NCBI RefSeq assembly: GCF_026151205.1
Contig: NC_087074.1
Location: 19,388,740-19,452,739 of the forward strand
DNA from: Bolinopsis microptera
Taxonomy: Eukaryota > Ctenophora > Tentaculata > Lobata > Bolinopsidae
Length of the DNA: 64,000 nt
Direction: 5' to 3'
The translations under genes and the position numbers were made by a program. This document shows positions 12,279-22,900 of this stretch, piece after piece. Numbering within the stretch: the first letter of the stretch is position 1; each line of letters begins with the position of its first letter. The notes beneath the pieces were generated by a model. That model saw only the letters and a program-made list of their open reading frames with translations, was not told the origin of the DNA and did not search any database.

Positions 12279-13677
12279 TCACTCTTGGACGGAAGCACTC
12301 ATAAACCCAAGTAGTTTGCCACTGTCACATTTAGCAACGATAAAGTGAAGTACTGGGTTGATGATCCCCTCCCCGACTGTCAGGTGATATACCTAAAATT
12401 AAAAGTGTGTTAAAAGTACAGATATTGTAATCATGCTCTGTTTGAGAATATTAAGCTTCTTCCGCTAACAGCAAGCGATATAAATTATTGGCCGATCTTC
12501 AAACATGATGCATTCTGATTTCCCAAGCAAGTTTGTTAAACATTGACCTAAAGCGTACGTGTCACGTGATGCACGTGACATCAATACTTCTGGAAAATAA
12601 CCAGATACAAACAAGTTCAATATACGATTAAAAGGTTGGACATCAGCCAACTGGCACAGACACTGATAGCCCCGAACCGAACACATACAACATAAAATAT
12701 TCCTAATCATACCTCGTCATAGTTTTCGAAGATAGTAGAGATGATATCCGTGGGACATTTGTAAACATTCATAGCGTCCTCACCTTGGTAGCTGATTATG
12801 GGCAGTTTGTTCAGCATACCTGAAAAATAGAATCAATTAGGAAAATAATCATATAATTTTCAAAAAGATTGACTGAAGTGGGATTCGAACCCACGCCCTT
12901 TCGGACTGGTGCCTAAAACCAGCGCCTTAGACCGCTCGGCCATCCAGCCATGTATCAATAGAAATGTTTAGTTTATAAAATAGAACAACAAAATGCGTAT
13001 TTTGTATTGCGTAATCCATTTCTTCGAAACGGACACACAATACACATCGAGATCGAATAGAAAGCTTACCCGGAATAATGTGACGATATCATTTAACAGA
13101 CCTCTGGAAAAGAATGAGTAATGGAGTGAAGCTTTGAAAGAAGCTGAATCCAGTCCCAACTCTGCCAGAAAGCTATCCGGGGTGAACTCGCCGACCATGG
13201 GAAAGACACACGGTACACAAGTGTAGTCGATGTCACTCTGCCAGAAGAGACCCTTTAAAGCGATGCTGAGTTGTTTCAGAGCTTCACGATCCGTTTCACT
13301 CAGGGTTGATAGTGTGCCCAATGCACCCTGTAAATATATGAGTACAGCTAAAGTAAACAAGTTCAGGTAAAAAGGGAGGAAAATCTCAACGGAAAGCCAG
13401 AAAAATTAGTTGGGTATTAAAATGTTGGTACCTCAACAGTAACACATTTGTGACTGTAGACGAGTTTCCCTTTATCCAGTAATCCCTGGGTTTCCTGTGA
13501 AGTCTTGTACAACATAAGCTTATTGTTGATGTCGTGAAGGAATTGCGGGAACCTCAGGTATGCCTCAGGGTTGAAGGAGGCGGGAGGAATGCCGGCTGAG
13601 ACAGTGCTGGAAAGGAGGGCGAGATGGTGCGCTGCAGCAGGCACCTGTCGCAGGAGTAGTCGAGTGGTACTGATCAT
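12279..13677 (-). CDS. Unrecognised four-exon protein, about 230 aa
   Basis: Exons: 13677-13432, 13327-13102, 12819-12713, 12392-12279. All joins keep frame and the stop is TGA at 12279-12281. The start is the only ATG before a run of plausible coding (MISTTRLLLRQVP). The protein has a short basic/hydrophobic N-terminus, a helical middle (LSETDREALKQLSIALKGLF), an aromatic/Cys segment (DIDYTCVPCVFPM) and a hydrophobic C-terminal exon (IINPVLHFIVAKC). I do not recognise the family and assign no function. The exon 2 donor that keeps frame is the weak GTCTGT at 13101; the stronger GTAAGC at 13069 would run into a stop in exon 3, so alternative splicing is possible. A tRNA-Leu lies in intron 2 on the same strand. 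Confidence 0.65.
12870..12949 (-). tRNA. tRNA-Leu (TAG anticodon)
   Basis: The minus-strand cloverleaf begins GGCTGGATGGCCGAGCGG and ends TTCAGTC plus A. The anticodon arm CTGGT-TTTAGGC-ACCAG gives TAG. A long variable arm (CCGAAAGG) marks a class II tRNA, and the T-arm is GTGGGTTCGAATCCCAC. The acceptor stem has two G-U pairs. There is no intron. A T5 terminator lies at plus 12862-12866. The gene sits in intron 2 of the unrecognised protein gene, in the same orientation. Confidence 0.95.
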
Positions 13678-13929
13678 TCTAGAAGTTTTGTAACAGTTAA
13701 TTTAGAAACAACTGAGTGGTTCAATTTCAAAGAAATTTCTTTTTTCAAAAAAACAGAACAAAACCTATCGGTTTTCAGTTAAATGAACAGAGACACAAGC
13801 TGCCAAGGTTTACTTGGCAGTGTGCCAAACCAAGTCATCTCATACAATAAACTGTTCATTGTACAATAGGCCCAACATTGAGACACAATGACGTATTGTA
13901 CTTCTCATGTATGAGTTGTGTATAATAGG

Positions 13930-14333
13930 CTAACTTCAAAGACAATAAAAATGAGATCATTATATATGCTGATAATTGTGAGACAACTAGGAAAAGCAAT
14001 GCAGGACGGGAATAGATTATTATGTTTTCGAGAAATATTGTCGTGTGCCGTATGTGATATTAACGAAGCGAGAATGAGCGAGCAATAAGCATAAAGAACT
14101 AGTATAAGAGTAGCTCACTGAGATGTAAACTGCCCGCAACGTGACAAAACAACTGTGTTAGCACTTAACAGCTGTGTTTAGCTATCAACGTGGAATGGAA
14201 GTACTACTACCGATCCAAAGATCATGCAAGGAAACAAACACTACCTTCTAGAAAATGTAATATCTGCCAAGTGCCAACCTACGAAAAGCAACCTGTATGT
14301 GACTGTTTATAAAGCGACAGTAAGTATAGGTAC
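13930..14333. repeat. Dispersed repeat, copy 1
   Basis: It matches 19139-19475 over about 350 bp, with shared blocks such as AACTTCAAAGACAAT, GATTATTATGTTTTC, TGGAATGGAAGTACTACTAC and GAAAATGTAATATCTGCCAA. It contains no ORF, and its class is unknown. The large hairpin at 14334 begins where this copy ends. Confidence 0.7.
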
Positions 14334-14843
14334 ATTTGACCAAAACCCATAATCATGGGTAGAGTGGACCGCTGCCAGTGTCTCTCTTTCCCAAACAAAA
14401 GGAAATGATATTAATTTGATTGACCGTTCTCAAATGCAAAATGATACCGAGAATGAAATCGGTCGCTCGCTTTTCCCATTCATTCACGGCTTACGAATTG
14501 TAATAAGTTTCGATTGATTAGGTACATCAATCAGATGCTGTAAAAATCTCTTTGGGTTGCGTTCGGGTCGATACCTAGTATTTCGGGGTAAGGGTGGTAG
14601 TTATTACTTATTGAATTAGTTGAAGTTTATTGAATCTTTATTGCCGAGTACAGCTGCCTTTGGGTAGTTCTTCTTAATCTATTACAATTGTAAATGAATG
14701 GGAAAAGCGAGCGACCGATTTCATTCTCGGTATCATTTTGCATTTGAGAACGGTCAATCAAATTAATATCATTTCCTTTTGTTTGGGAAAGAGAGACACT
14801 GGCAGCGGTCCACTCTACCCATGATTATGGGTTTTGGTCAAAT
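14334..14843. mobile_element. Foldback/MITE with about 160-bp near-perfect inverted arms
   Basis: Left arm 14334-14506 (ATTTGACCAAAACCCATAAT..) is the reverse complement of right arm 14682-14843 with almost no mismatch over 150 bp, apart from one short indel near the inner end. The spacer, about 175 bp, is unrelated. There is no ORF. Such a structure fits a young foldback element or MITE and would form a long hairpin RNA if transcribed. I could not define a convincing target duplication. Confidence 0.85.
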
Positions 14844-14968
14844 ATCATCTCTTTTTGATTATAATGTCAGGGTACTTTATAAAGTCGAAATATAAACTGA
14901 TATCTTCATTAATAAGGAGGAAGTTTCAACAATTTCGAAATTTTTCCTTTAAAAATATTTCCTTGTGT

Positions 14969-14977
14969 TTAGGTAAG
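14969..14977. repeat. Target-site duplication (3' side) of the RT/RNase H LINE
   Basis: TTAGGTAAG, repeated exactly at 17595-17603, flanking the element and directly next to its poly(A) tail. Confidence 0.85.
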
Positions 14978-17594
14978 GATTTTTTTTTTTTTTTTTATTT
15001 TTTTTTTTTAGAGAGGCTGGGCCTGGTTGGCCCACGAGAGGATAGCATATGAATGCTTTGCCTACCTCTGGGGTATGGCAGTCCTGTGGGAGGATGCCAG
15101 TGGAATCAAGATGTGTAATCAAGGATGATGGTAAGTGTTGTGGGGTGTGTCATAGACAAACGCTTAAGTGGTGGTTGAGTGTGGAAGAGAGAGGCGAAAT
15201 AAGACGGCGTTAAAGTAGTCGCTATGTTACACCTGTCTGGTCCAACTCCTCTGGCACCACTAAGCGTTTAGTGTGGTTTGTAAAGTTGACAATGGTGGAG
15301 ATGTGTTGGTTGTCGAATATGTCATTGACAGAGAGGTAGTAGTCCCGGAAATATTGACCTCTTATTTGGGCAATAGCCGGGCACTGTCCGAGAAAGTGTG
15401 AGACAGTCTCCTCTTCGTCGCCGCATTTAGGACAAGCACTTGTGTCTGATTTGCGAATGGTGTGTAGGTGTTTGTTGAGGCCACAATGTCCCGTGATGAG
15501 GTGCACTGCAGTTCTATAATTTTGTCTGTTGTTACTGAGTGTAGTGTTGAGATTTTTGATGATGTTGATGTTTTTATGTCCAAGTGTCAGTTTAGTGTGT
15601 CTGGGACCATCAGTAATCCATGATTCTTGATTAAGTTTTGTGACTTTGTCGTTGATCAGGCGTTTGATGTAAGATTGTGGAATTGGGCAATTCAAAGTGG
15701 ATTCACTGGTTGTACCATTTTTGGCCAGCTCGTCTGCTTTTTCATTACCCCACAATCCAATGTGTGCAGCTATCCATCTGATCTCTAAGGTGTTAGTGGA
15801 TCCGAGTGTATTGAGGGTGTCGTAACAGTCTCTAGTAGTCCTACTCCTCGTTGAAGGTGAGGATATGGCTTGAATAGAGGAGAGACTGTCTGACCATATG
15901 ATGATGTGTGTGTTTGTATAAGTTGATAGATATTTACAAGCTTCGATGATGGCAGTGAGTTCTGTTTGATAAACGGTGCAATAATCGGGAAGCTTGAATG
16001 ATCTTTCATCTAGTGTAGTGTTGTTGTTGTCTGTGGTGATAATATAACCAGCCCCGCTACCTGAGTCTGTGCGTGACCCGTCTGTGTAGCAGGTGATGGT
16101 TTCACTGGGGATGTTGTCGATGGTGTTTTGGAGTGAGCCTCTATAACCAATGTTGTCAGCTCCAGGAGTGGTGACCGTGAAGCGTCGTTCAAGCATCATG
16201 GTTGGTATAGATAGGTCTCTCTCTGCTTTGGGTGGTATGTTGAGATCTACCATGAATTGTTTGTTGATAGTGGTGTGAGTTGTGATGGTACCTTTTCTGG
16301 GGGCGATAGTTTCGAGGGTTAGGCTTCCATAAGCTTGAAGCCTGGCTGTGCCCTTTGCTGCTTCACCTCTCAGGAAAAGTATGATATCTGGAGTGTTAGT
16401 GAGGTGGTTCAGTGCGATGAAGGGAGTACTAGGCATGGCACCAGACATCATTCTCAATGCCAATGCCTGAACTCGTTTGAACTTCCTCGCGTTGGTGTCT
16501 GTTTGGGTTGCTCTAATCCATATACTACAGCAGTATGATAGAATAGGTCTGATGACAGCGGTGTACATCCATTTGCATGTTTTAGGGCTCATACCCCAAG
16601 TGGGGCCGACAGCTCTTCTACATTGCATAAGGGATGCCGTAGCTTTTTTGGTGGTATTGGTGATATGTTCATTGAAATTGAGCTTGCTGTCGAGGGTCAC
16701 TCCTAGGAATTTGGCAGATTTGGATAGACCTATGGTGGTGTTACCCACCACCACAGGTCTTAGTGTCCATTTCTTATTCCAGGTAAACATGACTATTTGT
16801 GTTTTGAGTGCGCTTATGGATAGATCTTTGGTTTGGCACCATTTTTCTATTGTGTTGATGGTTTTGCGTGTTCTGTTCCAGATGATGTCTAAATCATTCC
16901 CCTCCGCTAGAGAGAGCAGATCGTCTGCAAAAGCTTGCAGATAACCTGGTATGTCTCTTGCGGTGTAGGCCAGGAGATCATCGACTACCAGGTTCCAGAG
17001 GAAAGGGGAAAGGATGCCACCTTGAGGGCACCCTCTCCGGATCCGAACCCTTGTCGACTTATCCTTATGATTTAATGTGATGAATCTGTTAGTTACCATG
17101 TTGATAATCCATTGTGCTGTGGCCAGATCCACTTTCGTGGTCTTGATAGCGTCAGAAATAGCCTTGAAAGAGACATTATCAAAAGCTCCCTCTATATCTA
17201 GAAAGACGCCTAGGACATATCCCTTCTTAGCTATCCTGCGCTCGATGGTGTGAGTAACTTTATGAAGGGCTGCTTCGGTTGAACATCCTTTCTTAAAGCC
17301 AAATTGTCGTTTGTTGATGTCTTTAGCGATATTAAGGTCGTGTTGCATATGCCACAGTATCACCTTCTCCTGTAGTTTTAACATCACTGGAGAAAGGGTG
17401 ATAGTGCGAAATGACTTTGGTTGGTTGTAGTCAGTTTTTCCAGGCTTTGGGAGAAAGATTCCAAGGGATTCTTTCCACAAAGTTGGAATGTGTTGGGTTT
17501 CATGATTTTTTGTCATAATGGTTCTGGTGATGTCTTTGATGTGTGTCCAAGCTTTCTGTATGATGATAGGTTTGAGGGTGTCGGGTCCAGCAGC
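14978..17594 (-). mobile_element. 5'-truncated LINE of the RNase H-bearing group
   Basis: On the minus strand the element runs from 17594 to a poly(A) tail (plus-strand T run 14980-15009), bounded by the 9-bp duplication TTAGGTAAG. The endonuclease is missing: coding begins abruptly at the A-A-G-P-D-T-L-K-P block of RT motif 0, right at the junction, as expected for incomplete target-primed reverse transcription. The long intact ORF suggests a fairly recent insertion. Confidence 0.9.
15222..17516 (-). CDS. LINE reverse transcriptase plus RNase H (5' truncated)
   Basis: From the first ATG the frame is 764 codons; coding continues upstream to about 17593 without an ATG. Reverse transcriptase motifs in order: F-L-D-I-E-G-A-F-D (catalytic Asp), G-C-P-Q-G-G-I-L-S-P, and A-F-A-D-D. 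A type I RNase H domain follows: C-Y-T-D-G-S, a Glu in V-Y-Q-T-E-L, W-S-D-S, and H-I-G-L-W-G-N-E-K-A-D. A CCHC-like knuckle (CPKCGDEEETVSHFLGQCP) lies near the end. The domain order fits the I/R1/Jockey-related LINEs that carry RNase H. No internal stop, but without its endonuclease and promoter this copy should not move by itself. Confidence 0.92.
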   Translation of the reverse strand: MTKNHETQHIPTLWKESLGIFLPKPGKTDYNQPKSFRTITLSPVMLKLQEKVILWHMQHDLNIAKDINKRQFGFKKGCSTEAALHKVTHTIERRIAKKGYVLGVFLDIEGAFDNVSFKAISDAIKTTKVDLATAQWIINMVTNRFITLNHKDKSTRVRIRRGCPQGGILSPFLWNLVVDDLLAYTARDIPGYLQAFADDLLSLAEGNDLDIIWNRTRKTINTIEKWCQTKDLSISALKTQIVMFTWNKKWTLRPVVVGNTTIGLSKSAKFLGVTLDSKLNFNEHITNTTKKATASLMQCRRAVGPTWGMSPKTCKWMYTAVIRPILSYCCSIWIRATQTDTNARKFKRVQALALRMMSGAMPSTPFIALNHLTNTPDIILFLRGEAAKGTARLQAYGSLTLETIAPRKGTITTHTTINKQFMVDLNIPPKAERDLSIPTMMLERRFTVTTPGADNIGYRGSLQNTIDNIPSETITCYTDGSRTDSGSGAGYIITTDNNNTTLDERSFKLPDYCTVYQTELTAIIEACKYLSTYTNTHIIIWSDSLSSIQAISSPSTRSRTTRDCYDTLNTLGSTNTLEIRWIAAHIGLWGNEKADELAKNGTTSESTLNCPIPQSYIKRLINDKVTKLNQESWITDGPRHTKLTLGHKNINIIKNLNTTLSNNRQNYRTAVHLITGHCGLNKHLHTIRKSDTSACPKCGDEEETVSHFLGQCPAIAQIRGQYFRDYYLSVNDIFDNQHISTIVNFTNHTKRLVVPEELDQTGVT

Positions 17595-17603
17595 TTAGGT
17601 AAG

Positions 17604-18863
17604 CATATCGGTCGATCACTGACTGAATATGCCACTTAATACTCATTCAAGTTGGCATTAAATTCATTTATAATGACATTAAACTGTCGTGGCAAAGCAG
17701 AATTTGTTGGAAATCACGAATGAGCAAAATTCTCACCTTTCGCACGTGCAAACTTTGAGCGGACGTTGCGTGCGCATCCAATATTGAATCGCCGTAAATT
17801 TGTATATGTAATTGTTTTATATATAGCTTGATAAGCATGCAAAGTTTCAAAGTATTTCAAGAAGAACTGTTATCACAACGGCACTCTAAAGTTGACAGAA
17901 AATGACGAAAACAGCAATTTTCAGTGATTTTAGCAATTTTCTATCAATTTGGGCGTGTCCCCACGTGTGCAAATTTTTGATTTTTAACTGTAAAACTAGC
18001 CTAATGCACAATTTATACCTATAGGAAGCAGAACTGAGCTCCACAACCCAAGGCATGGCCCAATACCAGAGAATACTAAATCGCAAAATTGACGTTTTTA
18101 TAAAATAATTCTTCAAAAAAGCACAAACTTCAATGACGAATATCTTTATGAAGGAGCAAGCTAGAAAAACTTTCCGGTAGATTTTCAGAATGCTTGAACA
18201 ATTATCTAAGATAAAAATTTCCTCAGATTTTGAATACAATTACTTTTTAATGGTGTAAAATCATTTTTAAAAGTTATTACTTTGTCAAAAATCAAGTTTT
18301 AAAAACGGTTAACTTGATGACATCATCAAGGGGTGTTTATGACGTCAAATAATTTGTTTATACAATGTAAACTAAAGTGTAAACAATTATTTTCAAGACC
18401 TGTGGTCGGAAATGGCTGTATCTTTTATACTTTTGAATCTATGGACAATTAAATACAGGCTACAATTGACTGGCAAAGCGTCTATCCCTGAATATATATA
18501 TATGTATATAGATATCACGACAATCTGTCGAAAAACAGGGGTTCTAGAAAACCCACTTCCCGATGTTCCTGAAACCTGAAACTTTTTTTGCAGTCGATTT
18601 GGTCAACGTCTAGACGCCCTGAAAAATTTCAGATCTCTAACTCGATTTAAACATGGTTTTTAAGGCACCTAAATATGGCGATTTTGGGTTTTTTACCGAA
18701 TTTCGTATAACAGTGCTGGCGAGTATTTTATGCAAATTTCTTAAAAATCTCAACATAACTATTTTTTATTCTTGTCATCTTTGACATCAAATTAGAATGT
18801 TTTGAACTAAAAATAAATCTGCTGAACGACTTCCGATGAGTCTTAATGCCTGAAAAACTCCTG
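17604..18863. other. Intergenic, no gene seen
   Basis: AT-rich; no exon or known RNA is recognisable. A short (TA)n stretch lies near 18496. Confidence 0.5.
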
Positions 18864-18896
18864 CCGGAGGCGGCGGCCTTCGGCCGCCGCCTCCGG
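18864..18896. other. Perfect 15-bp GC-rich hairpin with TTC/GAA triloop
   Basis: CCGGAGGCGGCGGCC, then TTC, then its exact reverse complement. It stands out in AT-rich DNA. A second hairpin of the same design follows 5 bp later. Confidence 0.9.
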
Positions 18897-18901
18897 CCGG
18901 A

Positions 18902-18920
18902 GTGCACGCTTCGCGTGCAC
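18902..18920. other. Perfect 8-bp hairpin with TTC/GAA triloop
   Basis: GTGCACGC, TTC, GCGTGCAC. The minus strand contains GCGAAGC, a sequence known to form an unusually stable DNA mini-hairpin. Confidence 0.85.
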
Positions 18921-19138
18921 GAAAGAGGGTTGTAACGTGTACCAAAGGGGGTATAATAGTAAAGGGGGTACATAGTATACCCACAATAAATGCACCGGTC
19001 GTGCTTGCCAGCACTGTGATAAACTACGAACCCTAGTTCTCATCGGGAAATATGTACATTCTGATAAAATAACGTGACGAAACTCTAATGCGTTTTCAAG
19101 TAACCGTGTGGCTTCAATTTATAGTCCCCCAAAGAAGA

Positions 19139-19475
19139 TTTAACTTCAAAGACAATCACACTGAGTTCAGCATGATGATTATTGTGACAAAACTAGGAAA
19201 AGCAGTGTAGGATGGAGATCGATTATTATGTTTTCTAGAAATATGGTCGTGTGCGGGGTGTACCGTACGCGTACGGTGTACGTATCTTCTACGAAGCGAA
19301 TTGTGAACAGTAGCCCGCAACAAGAGGGAACAAAACAACTGTGTTAACAGCTGCCAATAGCTATCAGCGTGGAATGGAAGTACTACTACCGATCCAAAGA
19401 TCATGCGATAAAGAGGGAACAAACACTACCTTCAAGAAAATGTAATATCTGCCAATCCACCAAAAGTATAGGTAT
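19139..19475. repeat. Dispersed repeat, copy 2
   Basis: The diverged partner of 13930-14300. It includes a perfect 16-bp palindrome ACCGTACGCGTACGGT at 19262-19277 that copy 1 lacks. Confidence 0.7.
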
Positions 19476-19938
19476 ATTAACTACGAACAGTAGCTCTCAC
19501 TGGGAAATACATTCTGAGAAAAGAACGTGACGAAAGTCTATACTCTCCTAACAACTGCGAATTTGTTGACGGTGTGGAGTGGTAGTAGTACTTCCTGTCC
19601 ACATACAATAATCTAAATATGGTTTAATGGGATGGCTGGTATGCTAGATCGTACGAGCACAGCACGAGAAAAAGCGGCAAACTTTAAACTTTTGAAATGA
19701 TGCTTGCTATCTTGATATTTCTCACCGATAAACTTGGATACTGTTGAGATGAGTCATAACTCATATTTGCTTTTATAGTTTAAATAGTTCATCAGGCACA
19801 GGTCTATTTGTGTTTATGATTGTTAATAAAACAAATTGTATACTAATTCTTGCAAATCCTAAGAAAATGTTAACTAATATTATCTTATTATCCAGTACTT
19901 ACTTACTTTGGATACTTTGGAGAGATTCGTAGATTCCT

Positions 19939-22900
19939 CTACTGGGTCATCGAATAGTTCGACCGCCCTTGCAGCATCGCTGCTGCCTTATTCATACTCC
20001 AGTCCAGCAAAGAATTTCCATTAGGGCAGCTGTAATTGCTCACAGGTGGGTTATCTGGAAACGGTTTAAGAAATGCTGATAGTTTTGCTTTGAACAGCAG
20101 TGGGTCTTCAATGAGGTGAAGATCTGATGGAATGGTGTTCCATAAACGTGGCCCCATTACTGCAAATGAACCATCATACAATGACTGTTGACGTTGAGTA
20201 CTGCTCTTGCTGAGACTTGGAATGGTGGCCTTGATTCCGTGTCTTGATGGAGTAGAAAAAAGAATCCCAAGGTCATTTGGGCAGCGTTGGTGTAAGATTT
20301 TCCACATGTGGATGATAATATAACGCTCTCTCCTCCTTTGCATCGACATTAGATTTAGTGCTTTGAGCCGCTGCCAATAGTCAAGATGTTGAACACCCCA
20401 AATCCTTGAGGTGAAAGTACGCTGTACTCCTTCAATCTGTTGGATGTCTGAAATTTTACTGGTATTCCACAGAGGGCAGCAGTACTCTAAATGACTTCGG
20501 ATAAGTGACTTGTAAAGTGTCAACATTGTGGTTCTATTTCTGCACTTGAACGCACTGAGCACCCAGGCTGCCACTTTTCTAGCTCGAGATGCCATAGAAC
20601 TGACATGATGTGACCACGACATATCAGAAGACACTATAACTCCAAGATCCTTAACTTGGTCTGTAGGATAGAGCATATTACCGCCTGACACCTTGTATGT
20701 TTGTGTTTGACATACAAAAGGCAGCTCATACAGACTCTCATTAGGATTCCCCCGGTGAACTAGGAGCTCAAACTTATCCTCATGTAAAACCATGTTATTA
20801 CGTTTGGCCCATGCAATGACATGGTCGAGATCTTGCTGAAGAACGATAACATCATGTTCTGTATATATGTGCTTCAGTATACGGGTGTCATCAGCAAAGA
20901 ATCTTATAATTGAACCAGTCACACAAAGCTTCATGTCATTTATGAAGAGTATAAAAAGGAGGGGTCCAAGAACGGTTCCTTGGGGGACTCCACTAATAAC
21001 CAAGGCTGCGAAGGAAGACACCCCGTTCAGAACAACATGTTGATGACGGTCCGACAGAAACGACTCCAGCCACTTAAGAATCCTTCCGTTAAATCCATAC
21101 TTTTGCAATTTATCAATGAGAAGACGATGATCCACCTTGTCGAAGGCCTTCGCAAAGTCTAGATATATTGCATCAGTATCTGACCCACTCAAAAGGCCTC
21201 TCATGATGTCGTCGAAGTGGCTAAGAAGCTGAGTCAAACAGCTCCTTCCCGAACGAAATCCATGTTGATTATCACACAAAATTTCATTTTCATCTAAGTA
21301 CTTGACCATGGTGCTCCGTAGAATGCGCTCATAGATCTTGATGATGTGTGAGGTGAGGGCAACGGGACGGTAGTTCACTGCATGTGCCCGGTTTCCCTTC
21401 TTGTAGAGAGGAGAAATGTGTGTCTCCTTATAGAATTTGGGTACAAGACCCAGGGTGTATGATTCCGTCCAGATAAGTTTAATGGGTTGGCACAGTTCCT
21501 GAGCACATGTCTTGAGAAGACAAACTGGCACTCCATCTGGTCCACATCCCGAATCGGGTGAGATTGCAGAAATAGCCGATATGATGTCTTCATCAGAAAT
21601 AACAAAATCTTCGTCAGTTAGTGGTTGCGTTATATCTGCTGCCATGAACTGGGGATTTTGAACATCGGGACATTCTGGATCACTGAAAACAGAGCTAAAT
21701 TGCTCTTGAAGAAGATCTGCCATTGACTTAGGATCAGTGATTATTTCATCACGTTTGTTGAACAGCATGCTAATTGACGATTTGATTTTTGATAAGGACT
21801 TGGCATAACTATAAAAGTATTTAGGGTTGGTCTTGATTTTTTCCAACGCTTTATCTTCCTTTTTATCAATTTCGTTAAGGAATGAATCTTTTATATCATA
21901 GCATATGAGAGCAAGCTTGTCTTTAACATTCCTAATGTGAACTGGGTTCCCGTTCATAGCTAAGAGTGCATCCAGACGTGTTTTAAGACGTGCTTTCTTC
22001 CGTCTTAATGCATTGACATGCTTTGGGCGACCTGACGGGACTCTCTTCTGGGGGACACATGACTGGCAAATCTGAAACAAGGTATCCGTAAAGAGTGCGG
22101 GGAATTCTTCAAATGAGCAAAGATTTCGCATCGTAGGCCACTCCACTTCATCCAGTTTCTGTTTCAGAACTTCATAGTCTGCTTTGCTGAAATCTAATGA
22201 TCTGAAGGAGTTCTCATCAAACTTTGGAATAGCTGATTCTTCAGAACTAAGCGGGTTCCATGCAAACATGATATCGATCAGGTTGTGATCAGATAGTTCT
22301 GTCTTCTCAGAAACGATATTAGTGATAAGTCTATCGTTATTAGTCAAGAATATGTCTAGAACATTATTACCTCTAGTTGGGCATGTGACGTATTGACTTA
22401 AGAAATGTTCTGACATGAATGACAAAAGGGCACGGCATGATTTGTGCATCTCGGAAAATCCGTCTGATTTCAAAGTTGAAGTTTCCCAGTTAATTGCAGG
22501 TAAGTTACAGTCCCCCGTTATGTTATGATCAAAACTGTCGTCATTGACCTGTTGTATACAATTTGACACAAACTTCAGGAGTGCGGTAAAACTTTCCACA
22601 TGGGCATTTGGTGGTCTATAAACCACGACGTAGCACGTCTTGATGGTGTCAAAACGACAGAAAATTCCTTCGCAAATACCATCATCAAAGGTGTGGCATT
22701 CACTAACAGGAATGTTCATATGGGAGTAGAGGAGCACACCTCCACCCACTCTAGCATCTCGGTCCGAGCGGGAAACCACATATCCAGGCACGTGTAATTG
22801 TGCATCGGATATATAAGACTTAAGCCAAGTCTCGGTGAGTGCAATAAAAGGCAGAGAGTGGTTTTTTGACTTTTCTTCTTGAACGAAGGAAATAATTTCA

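Noticed and set aside
12465..12710. 81-residue ORF as part of the four-exon gene
   Set aside because: It begins in the intron after exon 3; exon 4 at 12392 joins in frame without it.
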